Part shown: positions 1-11,859 of the stretch, piece after piece
How positions within the stretch are numbered: position 1 is the first letter of the stretch
Layout: each line of letters starts with the position of its first letter
Assembly (NCBI GenBank): GCA_028023455.1
Contig: JAQFVV010006203.1
Location: forward strand, 6,914,821 to 6,978,820
Length of the DNA stretch: 64,000 bases
Origin: Epiperipatus broadwayi
Taxonomy: Eukaryota; Onychophora; Udeonychophora; Euonychophora; Peripatidae
Direction: 5' to 3'
Position numbers and translations under genes: made by a program
Notes under the pieces: model-generated
The model's database searches: none
Seen by the model: the letters and a program-made list of their open reading frames with translations, nothing else
Told to the model about the DNA's origin: nothing

Positions 1-200
1 GCTCTCTATATTTACTGAACAATGATCAAGTTATTTGTAAGAGATTATCTGAGCCAATTGATGAGTGCTGGTTCTGTATGAAATGTGCATCTTGGAAATC
101 ACTTATTTTCTACATGTCTTTGATCATATGTTTATGATTATACTTTTCCACAAGGTATTAAAGTGGATAGAAACTAATCCCTCCCTACCTTGTGTTGAAT
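1..200 (+). repeat. Hammerhead-like short repeat, copy 1
   Basis: A diverged copy of the repeat also seen at 5720-5880. Positions 43-100 can be drawn as a type I hammerhead: distal stem I GATT(43-46)/AATC(97-100), proximal stem I CCAA(54-57)/TTGG(92-95), core TTGATGA(58-64; first base is T where C is required), stem II 65-70/74-79 with loop GTT, GAA(80-82), stem III ATG(83-85)/CAT(88-90) with a 2-nt loop, and C91 at the cleavage position. Sequence from about 160 (AAAGTGGATAGA) resembles a degraded pol III A box. The core mutation predicts little or no activity. The repeat probably lies in the intron upstream of the 786 exon. Confidence 0.5.
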
Positions 201-785
201 GATGTAGTGAAAATTACACTATGGAAATATTTATTTAATGGATGAGATAATTTTTAGTCTAAAAAATGTCTAATAATAAAAATTGTTAAAAAAACATATT
301 GGCAACAGTATTAAATAATTTTCAAAATTGATATTATATATTTGTCACTAACATCAATAAATCTCCAATATATTTTTTTAAATCATCAAATTGATTTTTA
401 ATTAAAAATATATAATTGTGTGTTCTTATTCATGAGTAGTAACAAGTCATTGAAGATTCCAAATATTTTCTAAAATCCAGGTTTCTACTCTTGTGGGTGT
501 ATGCAAATGCATATATGGTTACTTTATCAGTATTGTATGTAATTGTATCAGTGGTAATATTGGCCTTTTACTCCAGAATTAACTTGTTTGATGAGCAAAT
601 CGTACAGATTAAAATTAAGCTAAAAGTCATGTGATTAATGCTTTTTTTTGATTGCAATATTTTTTTAATAAACCAATAACAAATCTTTTTTAACATATTG
701 TTTAAAATTTTTCAGCCAAAGTGATATTAAAAAAGCAGATTTTAAAATATGTTTTATTGTTTTCTTGCTTTTTTTTTTTTTCCAG
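201..785. other. Intron sequence, nothing recognised
   Basis: A+T-rich sequence with runs of A and T and the polypyrimidine tract of the acceptor at 785. No exon with a compatible acceptor, donor and frame was seen. Confidence 0.6.
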
Positions 786-2114
786 ATCACTTAAACTATA
801 ACAACAAAATCTATGATGAAAATGGCAACCCTATTAGTGGTGGAGTTAGGTCCAAGTTAACATCTTTGCCTAATTATCCTGTTAAAGGTGGTCGCTCAAG
901 TCCTGAAATGGATTTTCCAGAAAACAATCCTGGTGATCGAAGGAAAGTCCGTCGTTCGAAGCCACAAGGCACAGTAGTCATGTCCAATGATATCGCGGGG
1001 TTCCGGGGAAATGAGAGTTTGGATAACCTTCTAAAATTTATCAACTCTGGGTCAGGTAAAAAAATTAAAGAATTGGGAAAGAAAGAAAAAACAAAAGTTA
1101 TTGATTTGTCTTTTAAAAAAAGTAAATCTAAAATTACAAAACAGTATGATGATATGAGCAAAGATGGCGATTCTCCTGATAATGCTAGTCTTAGTGATGA
1201 GGGAAGTCCTAATGGTGTGATTATTTCATTAAATAGTGGATCAATAGATTCTAATAATAAATACTTAAATAATATTTCAGTTTTGCGGACAAACTCACCA
1301 AAAAATAATGCAAAAGATTCTTCACATTTTGTTTCAGATTTTTATGCTGTGTCAGATGGCCCTACAAATTTTGAAGATGGAAAATTTGTGGTTGTTACCA
1401 AGAAATCTAAAAAGCAAAAAAATTTACGAAATGAAGCTCTTAATAGTGTTTGGAGACGTGCTTCCCCATTAAATCGAACATATTATAAGCAGGGACATAA
1501 CTCCACAAAACGAGAAGAAAAACCTCCACCCCCACCTCAACCTCCTCCTGACCTTGATGATGAATACCCTCTTTTAAATGGAATTCCTCTCTCACACCTT
1601 AGTATGCGCCGGAACTCCACGGGTAATGCGCCTTGCGAATCGAACGACAATAGTGATATAGAATCAGTTAAATCTCTTCCTGTGAATGGAAATAATTTGG
1701 AGAAGCCAAAGTCCCCTGCAGCCTCTACACCTGGTATTTCCTATGCTGATATTGCTAAGTTGTCTGTTACTACCTCCAAACCTATTCAGAGGGGAGGGGT
1801 GGTAGGAATAAATACTGTAAGAACGGTTCAGGCATGGGTGAATGACAGTTATCAGCAGATACTAGAGAACCAAGTGCTCAGTGGATTTGCGATGTCCGCG
1901 ACTACCCACTTTTCGGCTGTTAATGAAGAAGCACAAGATCTCAAGTCTGCTACGACTATCACTTCCTCATCACTAACCTTTACTCAAGAAACATCTATTC
2001 CTAGATTAACTCAGGTTGTGAAATCTCCAAATGAAACAAAGGATAACTGTGGACTTTGTAAAAAGAATATTTCCAATTCCATAGTCTTATCAAACAATGT
2101 CACTAATAAGCATG
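786..2114 (+). CDS. Internal exon of an unrecognised Lys/Ser-rich protein (first exon in window)
   Basis: A 443-codon open stretch that begins after a polypyrimidine tract and TTCCAG (acceptor AG 784-785) and ends at a strong donor, G|GTAAGT (GT at 2115). Incoming and outgoing phases are both 1. Codons upstream of 786 belong to the intron, so an apparent ATG at 749 is not the start; the true N-terminus lies outside the window. The protein is hydrophilic and probably disordered. It has a basic RRKVRRSKPQGTVVMSND block near residue 52, a Lys-rich run (residues 92-120), FVVVTKKSKKQKN (residues 201-213), a proline run PPPPPQPPP (about 247-255), a SYADIAKLS motif (about 319) and a CGLC pair near its end. 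Lys clusters and SYADIAK-like motifs are common in RNA- or ribosome-associated proteins, but I recognise no domain and assign no function. A 95-codon open frame on the opposite strand (874-1161) is a shadow of this exon. Confidence 0.9.
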
Positions 2115-2626
2115 GTAAGTTATTTTTAGTATTGAAAATTTTACATATCTTTAAGTTATTTAGTTTTAAAATTGTACAAGAATTATTCTAAAAGTTTTTT
2201 TGTATTTTAAATACACATATAATCTAAATAATGTCTGAGATATTCTCTTTTAGCATTCTGGGTAAGTTATTATTGCCTTTACATATAATTTACTTTAGTT
2301 ATTTGGAAAACTTCAATGCTCTAAAGAAATGAGTATCTGTTAATTCATTTCTTAATAAATATATAATACATTATATTAATTTTTTTAAAGAAATAAATAT
2401 ATTTGTATTGATTTATTATTTTTTTTTTGTACTTAGATTTGCCCAAATAACTTATATCATAAATAAATAATTTCTCCCTTTTATTTATTAAATTAAAGTT
2501 AAAAATTAAAATTTCAATAATGGGAAAAAATAAATTATTAAACAGTCAAGAATCTTGATAGTAGTAATAAATAAGTTATTTTATAATAGCGAGACTAATT
2601 ATTTATCAAAATTAATATTTTGAAAG

Positions 2627-3136
2627 CATAAATTGGATTAAACAGAGCAAAACTCTCCATACAGTATTGCCACCTGTGCTAAACAGAGTAATCAATGGAT
2701 GCCAGAAGGCTTGTGCATAAAATCCCTATCTAATGCTTACTCATCCAGTATCACCAGACTAGTTTCTGGCTTGTGGCCTTCGTCAGTGAGGAGCTTAGAT
2801 TGAAAATATTTTTGTGTTTTCAATTTCATTCTCATAGTTTTGTAGTTAAGTAGAGCTAAAAGGTGGTTGCATTAGATCCTAAGATCTAGATGCAGTGCTC
2901 TCAGATCCAAAGCTCCTCACTGACGAAGGCCACAAGCCAGAAACTAGTCTGGGGATATTGGATGAGTAGGCATTAGATAGGGATTTTATACACAAGCCTT
3001 CTTGCATCCATTGATTACTCTGTTTAGCACAGGTGGCAATACTGCATGGAGAGTTTTGCTCTGTTTATCAACAATTAATGTGCTAGTATAGGAGATGTGA
3101 TCATGTGATGCTTAATGGTTTAACATAAATTGGATT
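2627..3136. mobile_element. Foldback element with 13-bp target-site duplication and hammerhead-like arms
   Basis: The 13-mer cataaattggatt occurs at 2627-2639 and 3124-3136 and brackets a 484-bp insertion. Inside are two inverted arms of about 165 nt, roughly 2640-2805 and 2900-3070, nearly identical from AACAGAGCAAAACTCTCC inward. They are separated by about 95 nt and followed by about 55 nt of unpaired 3' sequence. The right arm contains CTGACGA, a GGC/GCC hairpin and GAAAC followed by TAGTC. The left arm holds the same on the minus strand. There is no coding capacity. Diverged relatives are at 26.2-26.5, 37.19-37.35 and 44.63-44.69 kb. The long, clean duplication suggests target-primed reverse transcription rather than a cut-and-paste MITE. 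Confidence 0.8.
2903..2966 (+). ncRNA. Hammerhead-ribozyme-like fold in the right arm
   Basis: The order matches a minimal type I hammerhead. Stem I (ATCCAA paired with TTGGAT, internal loop, TCCTCA paired with TGGGGA) is followed by CTGACGA, a short stem II (GGC-CACAA-GCC), GAAA, and a very short stem III in which AC and GT flank TA; C of GTC is the expected cleavage base. Such minimal hammerheads with self-complementary stem III are known from Penelope-like elements. A weak point is position 10.1/11.1, which is A/A instead of the usual G-C. The left arm carries a more damaged version on the minus strand (about 2745-2800). Activity is not shown by sequence alone. Confidence 0.45.
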
Positions 3137-5349
3137 GTTGTAAATTTTATTTTTTATGGTTTGAAAATTAAAATGCTCTTTAAAAAAAAAGAGTATCCTA
3201 TATTTGAATGAAAATTCATCTATCTTAACTGTATAAAAAATACATTGCCCCACCTTACAATTATTTTTTCTCAGAATATAAAAATGAAGTCATGTGCTTA
3301 CATATCAAAACATTAAAATATCTGTTAATAAAAAAAATATTATTTTTTTAACTAAAATGTTAATTATTTAATAAGAACTAAATAAAACTTCTTTTGAGCT
3401 TAATAAAATATGAAAGTTCTTTATAATATTTCATAGTTTTGACATTCAAGATATTATTAATAATTTGTTTCAGTTATTTACAGATAAATCGTAAGATTAT
3501 TTATTATCATGATAATTCTTATTGAGTGATACAATAATATGATTTGATTAGTTATGAATTTTTGTAGAGCATTTTATGCAGCCCAAGCTAAATGCATATC
3601 AGCTTATACTAATCCTCTTTCAAGAATTTGACTAATATTATTTTACATTGTGCATGTTTTAAAAACCTCTATGGAATGAAATAAAAAATAGTGTGTGACC
3701 TTGTCAGAATATGATCTATATTTATGTTGAAGTTTTACATTTTTTATTTTGAAAGTTTTAAAAATATTAAAAAGAAAAATAATTAAAGTTTTAAAGTGAT
3801 ACTTGGATTGAAATATTTATAGAAATAATATATGAATTTAATGAGAAGTCATAAATCAGAAAATTGCAATATGAAATATTTTTTAATGTTCATGTGATTG
3901 AATTTTATATTAACTTTATATAATTAATACTTATTGAAGTATATTTTTTGTATTCATATATTTTCTCTGCTCTTTTTTCTAATAAATTATTCCTAAGCAT
4001 CCAACTTGGATTTTACTAAAAATTTTATATACAGAAATGTATATATATAGTAAAATTTTAGTTACTCTAATAATCTTTGTAATTTAAAATATGCTCAGAG
4101 AGAGAGAGAGAGAAATTCTAATGATACATATATATACATTTCTTTGTTTCATTTTTTAGAACAGTCTTAAAATAGAAATCGAGGCTAATTACTATTGCTG
4201 TTTTATTTGGTGTTCAAATATCATGTGACTTTTCAAATAATTAACTAGCATTGTTTTTTTTTTATAGTGTCACTTCTCAGAATAATTTAATTGTATACAT
4301 TTCATTATTCAGGCTTAAAATAGATGGCTCTAGAATGGGTTCTTGGAAACAATTTATTCAATTCAGAAAATCACTGTAGATGCCTCTTCTTTCAGAATTA
4401 CTTAAATAATGAAAGAAAAAATTATGGTAAAAAAAGGAAGAAAGAATTGAGTTATTTGTTAGGATGAGGAGAAATATTAGAGAAATTAGTGATAAAAATA
4501 GTATTGAAAATTGAAGATTCTTCTTTAAAAATGGACTAGAATAAAGAGAAATAAATATGAATAGTTTTATGAATGTAGTATATAAGATTAATTGTATCTA
4601 ATAATTGTTATGGGTGATTTTAGGTAAGGAGGATACAATACATCAGCATCTTAAGTAAATTATAAGATTTTTAAAAAAGTATTGAGCAAATGATATTTTG
4701 GAGAATTACTAATTAAATTGTGAGTTTTGAGATACTGATGCTGTAGTAGAGAATTTGGGAAATATTATATCACAAACTTGTAATCGTTTGTTAAGAAATT
4801 ATGTTTATTGTATCCAAAACAGAATAAAAGACAATGAAAAATCATCACTAACAGTGATCAGATATGTCTTAGTGTTAGTAGTCTATTGCCTAGTTATCAT
4901 TATTTATATTCAAACAGAAAATTTACCATACGTAGATGCATTGTATAAATTAATAGTAATATTTTAGGCAAAATATAAATCAAATGAATGCTGCAAGTTA
5001 CTGTTATTAACTTTTCTGTTTATAGGATGGTTAATTTGAAGAAAAACCTTTTTTAAAATATATATATTAGTAACTTAGTGTGCGTTTAATAAATTTATAA
5101 TTACTATTATAATGTGAAAATTATTTTGTAAAATATCTCCTATATTAACTATTATTCTTAGATTAAGTATAAAGTTGATATTTTTCATTATCTTCATATC
5201 ATAAAGCAAAAGTTCTTTAAGATTTATGATGTAATTCTAAAATTGAAATATTGGAATAAATTTAAGAGGATCACAAGAAATAACACCACTAACAATGATT
5301 AGATATTATCTTTTGGTCATATATCCTACTTAAATTGCTTATATTGGCA

Positions 5350-5480
5350 TGTGTGATTTAGACTAGTGGTGAAATAGTGGACTTTAGAGCTCAAGATCCA
5401 TAAATTGCAGTTTACTTTTGAGGTTTGAAGTTCATGTGAACTCCTAGCACAAACCATTCAATTATTTATTATCTGCATTT
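5350..5480 (+). repeat. Short dispersed repeat B, with further copies
   Basis: A repeat with the order: variable tRNA-like head (TAGTGG...GGACTTTAG), CTCAAGATCCA, a B-box-like TTTGAAGTTC, and a tail with CTCCTAGCA and CCATTCAATTATTTATT. Related sequences occur at about 6620-6740, 10235-10300, 50340-50460, 50556-50660 and 50880-50970. The TTCAATTATT-type tail is the best conserved part. I read these as degraded copies of one tRNA-derived SINE family. Confidence 0.5.
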
Positions 5481-5719
5481 AAGAAGATAATTTAGTATAC
5501 ATATAAACAATACTTAGGTATTTTATAGACTTATTTTATAGACTAGTAATAATGTTTAGGCAAAATAGAAAATCATTGTGAAATAATTTAAATAAAATAG
5601 ACAAAATATATCACATAAATGTGTGTACACCATAGTGAAGCCTTATATACATATATTTTTGAAATACAAGCATAATTCATATACTTGGAGTTTAAATGTA
5701 ATAAAGGAAATATGATGTT

Positions 5720-5880
5720 GTGGATCAACTAACTGATGAATGCTGGTGCAGCACGACATATGTATATTGGAGATCATTTATCTTTTTCACATGTGTGTGA
5801 TCATGTGTATCGGTTATATGAGATGTAGTGAATAGATGGAGAGAGCTTGAAAGTCTGTATTCAAATCCCCTATATTATAT
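5720..5880 (+). repeat. Hammerhead-like short repeat with tRNA-like tail, copy 2
   Basis: This copy shares the fold of the 1-200 repeat. Core CTGATGA is intact at 5733-5739. Stem II is TGCTG(5741-5745)/CAGCA(5749-5753), the GAA element is mutated to GAC (5755-5757), stem III is ATA(5758-5760)/TAT(5763-5765), the cleavage base is A5766, proximal stem I is CTAA(5729-5732)/TTGG(5767-5770), and distal stem I is GAT(5723-5725)/ATC(5773-5775). Further downstream, TAGTGAATAGATGG (near 5825) and TATTCAAATCCC (near 5858) resemble pol III A and B boxes. Between the two copies the third stem III pair changes from G-C to A-T, which is the compensatory change expected of a real helix. Confidence 0.5.
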
Positions 5881-5984
5881 TTATATTTTATAAATCATGT
5901 TTTTGGGAATAATTATGTTTAATAAAAGTAAAATATACATACATAGGAAGGAGTAATTATTGTATAAGAGCTAGAGAAAATAAA

Positions 5985-6385
5985 CTTATTAATGCAATAA
6001 AAAACTTTTAATATCCTCAGCACTCGCTCTCCATGTTATAGATACTGGACGTCACATAGATTTATCAAATACTAAAATATTATCCCCACGAAACAACTAT
6101 TATCAAAAGGCATTTAGGGAGGCTATAGAAATTAAAAAAAAACAAAAAACGTTGTATTAACAAACATATGCATAGAAGAGTTTTCTTACATGAATAAAAG
6201 AAAACCACCCAAAGTTAGGCCGAACTATTCAACAATCACGTGATGATTATTATCTTTGCAACAACTATATGAATACTATTTTACCCCTTTGAGGACAAGT
6301 GTCATCTTGTCGAAATGTTCAGTATTTAACTTTAATTTTATTTTTTTAAACACTGTTGCTCCCAAAAACAAGATTTATAAAACGT
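5985..6385 (+). pseudogene. 3' end of a Penelope-like element (GIY-YIG remnant and tail)
   Basis: From about 6020 the + strand reads ALSIHVIDTGHHIDLSNTKI, then LSPRNNYYQKAFREAIEI. This matches the C-terminal part of the GIY-YIG endonuclease of Penelope-like elements, where a conserved TGH.IDW/L..TKI segment is followed by a RE.IEI helix. Only this C-terminal tail is present, so the copy is strongly 5'-truncated. It is followed by GAGGACAAGTGTCATCTTGTC and GAAATGTTC at about 6290-6327, a hairpin flanked by GAAA like the one near Penelope ends. A pair of inverted flanks, TTTTATAAATC.TGTTTTTGGGA at 5888-5910 and its complement at 6360-6383, may delimit the insertion. Confidence 0.7.
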
Positions 6386-7454
6386 CTTTTGCCTGTGAAA
6401 CATTTATTTAAATATATTTATAAATATAAACTCTCTACCTGAATGGAGGTTGAGTTAACTAAACAGCAGAGTATTTCAATCAAGTAGTAACACTTGATCA
6501 TCGACAATGATAATGGTTAGCTATTGTTGCCATCCTCTTAACATTATTTATACTAACATCTCAATTTTAAAGTTACATCATTAAAATGCTGAATAGTACC
6601 TGTTATTTAATTATTAATTTTGAATTAATGCTGTGCACTCAAGGTCCATGAATCATGTTCAATTTGGTCATATCTGATATTTAAACTTGGAAGGTGTTGA
6701 GCAATAAGTTATTCAATTATTATTATTATTATTTTATTTAAGAAGGAAAAAAAGATAATGATAATCACGAGGTCATCGCTCATAATAGTATGACATTTTT
6801 CTTATTATTAGTGAAGCCTACACCATATTACAATTATATATATTTTTATTTTTACAGTCAATGTGTTGATATTTATTTATTTAACTGAGGAACTTTTATC
6901 CTCTTAACTTAGAGAATAACTAAATACTCATTTAATAGCCTTTTATTTGATGGATAACTAGAATTATAAATATTATTATATAGAAATATAAAAGGACTTA
7001 ATGAACACTTTAGGATTAAGCAAGACAATATATTATGAATTATTAAATAAAACTGAAATAACAAATTATATAATGGCAATGTTCAAGAAATGCCAAGAGC
7101 CAATAAGTGAGGTTTTAAAAAAAACTCTTTGTTTCTACTGCATGGCATGGCATTATGGTACTTTTATGTTAAGTAATGAATGAATTTGATTTAGGTGTAT
7201 TTTATTACTATTATCAAAAAGATTTTGTTAAATTTTATATTATACTTATCAAAATATTGTTATAGTAGAAATAAAATAATAAGAGCTAAATATGCAAATA
7301 TATATATATATATTTTTATATGCTTTTATTTAGTTACTCTTTTTTTTTTGTCTGTCTGATGAAATCATATAACTCAATTTTTAGTCATTTCCTAATTTCT
7401 GATGTAGTTGTAGCTTTGCTTACAAATGTATTTCCAATGATAATGGGGGGTGTT

Positions 7455-8291
7455 CCCCTCCCCCTCAAAAAACCCAGAATTTTGTAATAAAAAATAGTGT
7501 ATTTATTTGTGTTACAAATCTCCAAATTACTATTCACTTGATGCAGTCCGCTGGTCTAAACTTGTTTCTCACTTTTTGAAACAGTCCTGAAATTCTTGCA
7601 AAGTTATGCCTTTTAATGCCGCCTTTGTTTTTTCTTTGAGGTCTTTCTTTCATTCCGGGAAATAAAATATCATGTGGAGAGAAATTAGGTGAATGTGGTA
7701 GGTGGATAAGCTATGGTCATGCTGTTTTTGGTTAAAAATTGTTTTCACACTCAAGACTTGTATGCAGGTACATTGTCATGGTCAAACTACCACTTCCCAC
7801 TTTCACAACTCTGAACATTTTTGTATCACTGCATCACACAAACATTTCAGAACTTGTAGGTGAAATGCTTCATTGTTACAAATGAATTCTGAGTAAATAA
7901 TGTTATTTGCATAAAAAAATTAAAAAAACTGCACCCATCTTGACATTGGACTTCACTTGACCATGCTTTTTTGGCCCATGGTGAATTTGAACTCTTCCAT
8001 TAAACCACTCGTAAAGTTGTGTTTTCTCCTGAGCAACTTGTTTGTAAGTTGTTTAAAGCACTACAGCTATTTTCTCTACTGTTTTCTCTAACAGAAGACA
8101 GAATTTCACATTGTTTCAACTTTTGTCATCACAAAAATCAACAACTAAGCGAGAATTACTTAACAAAATAATTTACTATGTGCCACCATGATTTTATTTG
8201 ACGATGCCAGTCAACAGACTATTGTAGAAGAATCATTGCAAGAAGCATCTAATGGCAGAAGTATGTACGTATATTCTGGGTTTTTGGGGGG
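7455..8291 (-). pseudogene. Mariner-family transposase remnant with terminal inverted repeats
   Basis: Reading the minus strand from 8.2 to 7.54 kb gives pieces of an IS630/mariner transposase in changing frames. Near the N-terminus is KFCLLLEKTVEKIAVV, then EKTQLYEWFNGRVQIHHG (helix-turn-helix region). After a deletion come DHDNVPAYKS and KQFLTKNSMTIAYPP (second catalytic Asp), FSPHDILFPGMKER (third Asp) and ALKGITLQEFQDCFKK. The first catalytic Asp region (TGDE) is missing, and there are many stops. Ends pair as CTCAAAAAACCCAGAAT (7464-7480) and ATTCTGGGTTTTTGG (8273-8287) followed by TA. About 840 bp remains of a usual 1.3 kb. Confidence 0.85.
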
Positions 8292-9100
8292 TATCTCTTC
8301 ATACATTTTTTTTTAGAATTTGCAAAAATTTTAATAAAAAATTAGCAATAAATTTTTATTTTTTATTTTATGAGATTCAATACTCTTTACAATATTACTA
8401 GTATCTAGATATTAAATTGTATCTAAATTTTCTTTATTGTAAAAAAAAAAAAAAAACTACCAGAAAATAAAAAGCACTAAAAATATATATATATTCTTCA
8501 GCTTTTATAGCATTCTTGATATTATGCGATTAAAATAAAAGCAAACACCACTCATATTTAGAATTAATATTATCCTACCAAAACAAAAACATATGGATCA
8601 TGTTTAGAGATATGAACTTGAGCACCACATGCTTTTAATTTGATCACATAATGTCGAGAATACTGGGAAAAGCTGAAGAAAATTTATTTTTTACTTTTTA
8701 ATGCATTGTGAATAAAAATGTTTAATTCCCCTTCCCTCATATGTGAAGCTTGCTACCAGATAACAAAAGGTCAAAAAGTAATAAAAAAATATTAAAAAAT
8801 GACTTTGGAACTTTATAAATATTCATTCTCAAGTCAGTATATTTTCAATTCTTATTCAGATGTATTTTTTAAATTTATATTACTATATTAAAATTGTTTT
8901 ACTAAATTTATAATAATTTATTGGTGAGGAATTTCGTTAGAACACCAAATATTTTTCAATTTATTAATGGTAACAAATTTTCTAACAAAATATTTGAAAA
9001 CTGTACCATATTATGGTAGTGTTAAAGAACCATTCACCAAGTTGAAGTTATCTTAGTCGTTTAAATGCAGGATAATGCCACAAGGGTTAATAATTAAATA

Positions 9101-9210
9101 AGAAATTGTTATTTTTTAAGATTTAGGAATAATAGTTGTTTTTTTAATGAAATAAAGAAATTGTTATTTTTTAAGATTTAGGAATAATAGTTGTTTTTTT
9201 AATGAAATAA
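9101..9210. repeat. Perfect 55-bp tandem duplication
   Basis: AGAAATTGTTATTTTTTAAG begins at 9101 and again at 9156, and the full 55-bp unit looks identical in both copies, so the duplication is recent or an assembly artefact. Confidence 0.8.
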
Positions 9211-11476
9211 TGTTTGGTACTGCCTTCAAAGATTTGTCTACTTTAATTGTACCTAAAAGTATCGTTGGCACTATAATAAAATGATTTGAAAAGAATTTTG
9301 GATATGTTCAAGAAAAACACAATTTTTGAAGGAAAAAAAAATCACCGAATTATACCAAGTGCAAATTGCTCATATATGTTTAAGATAAAGATGGCACATT
9401 TGAAGAGTTCTGCCTTTTATATAGTACAAAGAAATCAACCCAAATAAAAGCCGACAGGAATAATTTATGTTTACAAGTATAAATAAATGAAAATTGATTA
9501 CTGTGCATATATTAAAGTTATGAAATAAATTGAAGAAAAGATGTTCATTCTCTATTAGGTTTAACAAAAATGAAGAAATTTTATGTGAATTTTAATATGT
9601 TATAAAGTTAATTTTGCTTGGCTTTTTATAATAGAGACTTGTTATTGTTTTGTTTTGTTTTTTTAAGTTTTTCAAAGTTGAATATCTTAAAATAGTATTT
9701 TCAAAATAGGGAGAAGTCCAAAGTTTTGTAAAGTATGCAGAGACAAGACCAAAAAATGGTTATTTGTAGTGAAGAAAAAAATGTAGGCAATTAAAAATGC
9801 AATTCTAATTTTTCATGTACAAATATATATATATAATTAGTTTTAAATATTTATGAACAATATCCTTTTTAAATTAATATTATACCATGTTGAATATCTG
9901 TCTTGTATCAAAGAATAGTTTATATACATTTTATTGATGTTATTTTAATAAAAATATATTTGTGTTATACTTTTTTTATATATATATATTTGTCAACAAA
10001 AATGCTATTAATCTTTTAAACTTATTTTACAATTTGACCAAAATTAAAGTTTTCTATATAATACCCAAGTTTTTTTTTTTACCTGATTTAGTTTTAAGTA
10101 TGAAATAAAATAATTTATAGCATCTTATGCTTCTACATTAATAGTATAAAGAAAGTAAAATGTCACATAAAATAATAAACATTTAAGTGTGAGAATTATG
10201 TCAATAACACATTCTATAACATTTAAAATAACTCAATTAATGTCTATGGCTTGAAGTTCTTATGATCTCCCAAGCAATAAACCATTCAATTATTTCTTTA
10301 TATATATTGCTTAAGTTGAAAAAATTATTAGTATTGAAATTCATCTTGTTTGAATGATTTATGATATTTAAGATCATTACTATATTAAAATGTTCTATAA
10401 AGCACATTATTTATAACATATTTTTAATAGTAATTTAATTAATTACTGCCTTGCAGTTAATAATAATGCTTAATTTGTTTCTGAAGAATGAAAAAAAGAT
10501 GTTTTCTGTTTTGTCAAATTGGTAAATTGAATTTTTATTTATCTTTGAATTTCTGTCATAATAATAAGCCAAACAATTATATTTTTTAAATAATTTAACA
10601 GATAGCATAATGAGTTTATAAATTGTTATAATCATTTTGAAAAAAGTTTATATATTTTTATACTTATAAATATATAATTTAACAAACTCATCATTGGTTT
10701 TTTATTTTTAAGTAGAAATTATTCTTGTGCATACATGAAATCCCTCTTTGCACTTCTAAAATTGTGATGAATTGGGGTCCTCATACTTTGAGTTTGGGAT
10801 TATGTATATCATTAATTGTACTCAGTGATCTATAAGTACTTTGCCACCATTTGTCATTCGCTAATTTGTTTTTTCAATAAATATATGCTATATATTTTTT
10901 GAAAATATATATATGTAACATATTTAATAGCAATATTAAATTACCCCCCTTTTTTTTTCTTCATAAAATTATTAAGGAAATTTTAGATATCTTAGCAAAC
11001 TAGAGGACTAGTGTGCATTATATTTTTTTTGTTTTGAAATCAAATTTTATACAAAAATAAAATATTCAACTTATTAAAAAAACAATAATCAAAGGATTAT
11101 ATGTTTGGTCAGTCTATTGCAATCATTTAATCCAATTCTCCGGTAGGAGAATTTACCATACACATATTTTTAATTTTATTTCCTATTGTCTTTATTTATT
11201 GAATTGGTTGAAATATTTTCATTTTTAATTTTTTTTTGCAGTGTGCATCAAGTCTATAATATTTTTAAAATTTATAATGTATAAGGATTCCATCTATGTC
11301 AAATATATTTTATGTGGTATTTGATAAATAAATTATCTAAATTATGACTAAGTATACAAACAAAAATATTTTGAGAGCAAAGCAATATTGTTTAGCTTGT
11401 GATAAATTTTGTACTAAGGTAATAGTCATCTGTTTTCTTGAGATGAATTTAATTTGAATATAGATTTGACAATATG

Positions 11477-11600
11477 TTGGACTATTTCCATCATACTTCA
11501 TTAAATGTCATGAAGGTCTAGAAAGTATTAAACTTTATTTAAACTTTTCAAATATTAACAACTTGTTAGTAATAACATATATGATCCCAAACATTCAGAC
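11477..11600 (+). repeat. Single arm of the foldback family seen at 54-56 kb
   Basis: It starts with TTGGACTATTTCCATCAT, followed by a diverged version of the arm (AAACTTT..TTCAAAT, CTTGTTAGTAATA). This terminal sequence also begins the elements at 54077 and 55731 and, inverted, ends them. No partner arm was found nearby. Confidence 0.55.
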
Positions 11601-11859
11601 AAATACCGAATATATAGATTTACTTTGAATTTTTAAATATATATTAAACTATTTTAACAATTTATATGATTAACGTTATTAATCAAAATTGGTTGAATGA
11701 ATTTTTTGAAAATGTATGATGAAAGTGTACATGTGCATGGTTAGTTGGAATAAAAACATAATTTTATTAATTTTGCTATTTTGTTTATGATAATAATTAA
11801 AACCTTTATGTGCTATTACAGATTATTTGCACTTTGAAGCATTTATATCTGATATTTAT

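Noticed and set aside
749-785. ATG at 749 as a start codon for the first exon
   Set aside because: The stretch 749-785 is a polypyrimidine tract and AG acceptor; the encoded MFYCFLAFFFFP is intron sequence, not a signal peptide.
874-1161. 95-codon open frame on the minus strand
   Set aside because: It is the antisense shadow of the supported exon 786-2114 and has no splice or start context of its own.
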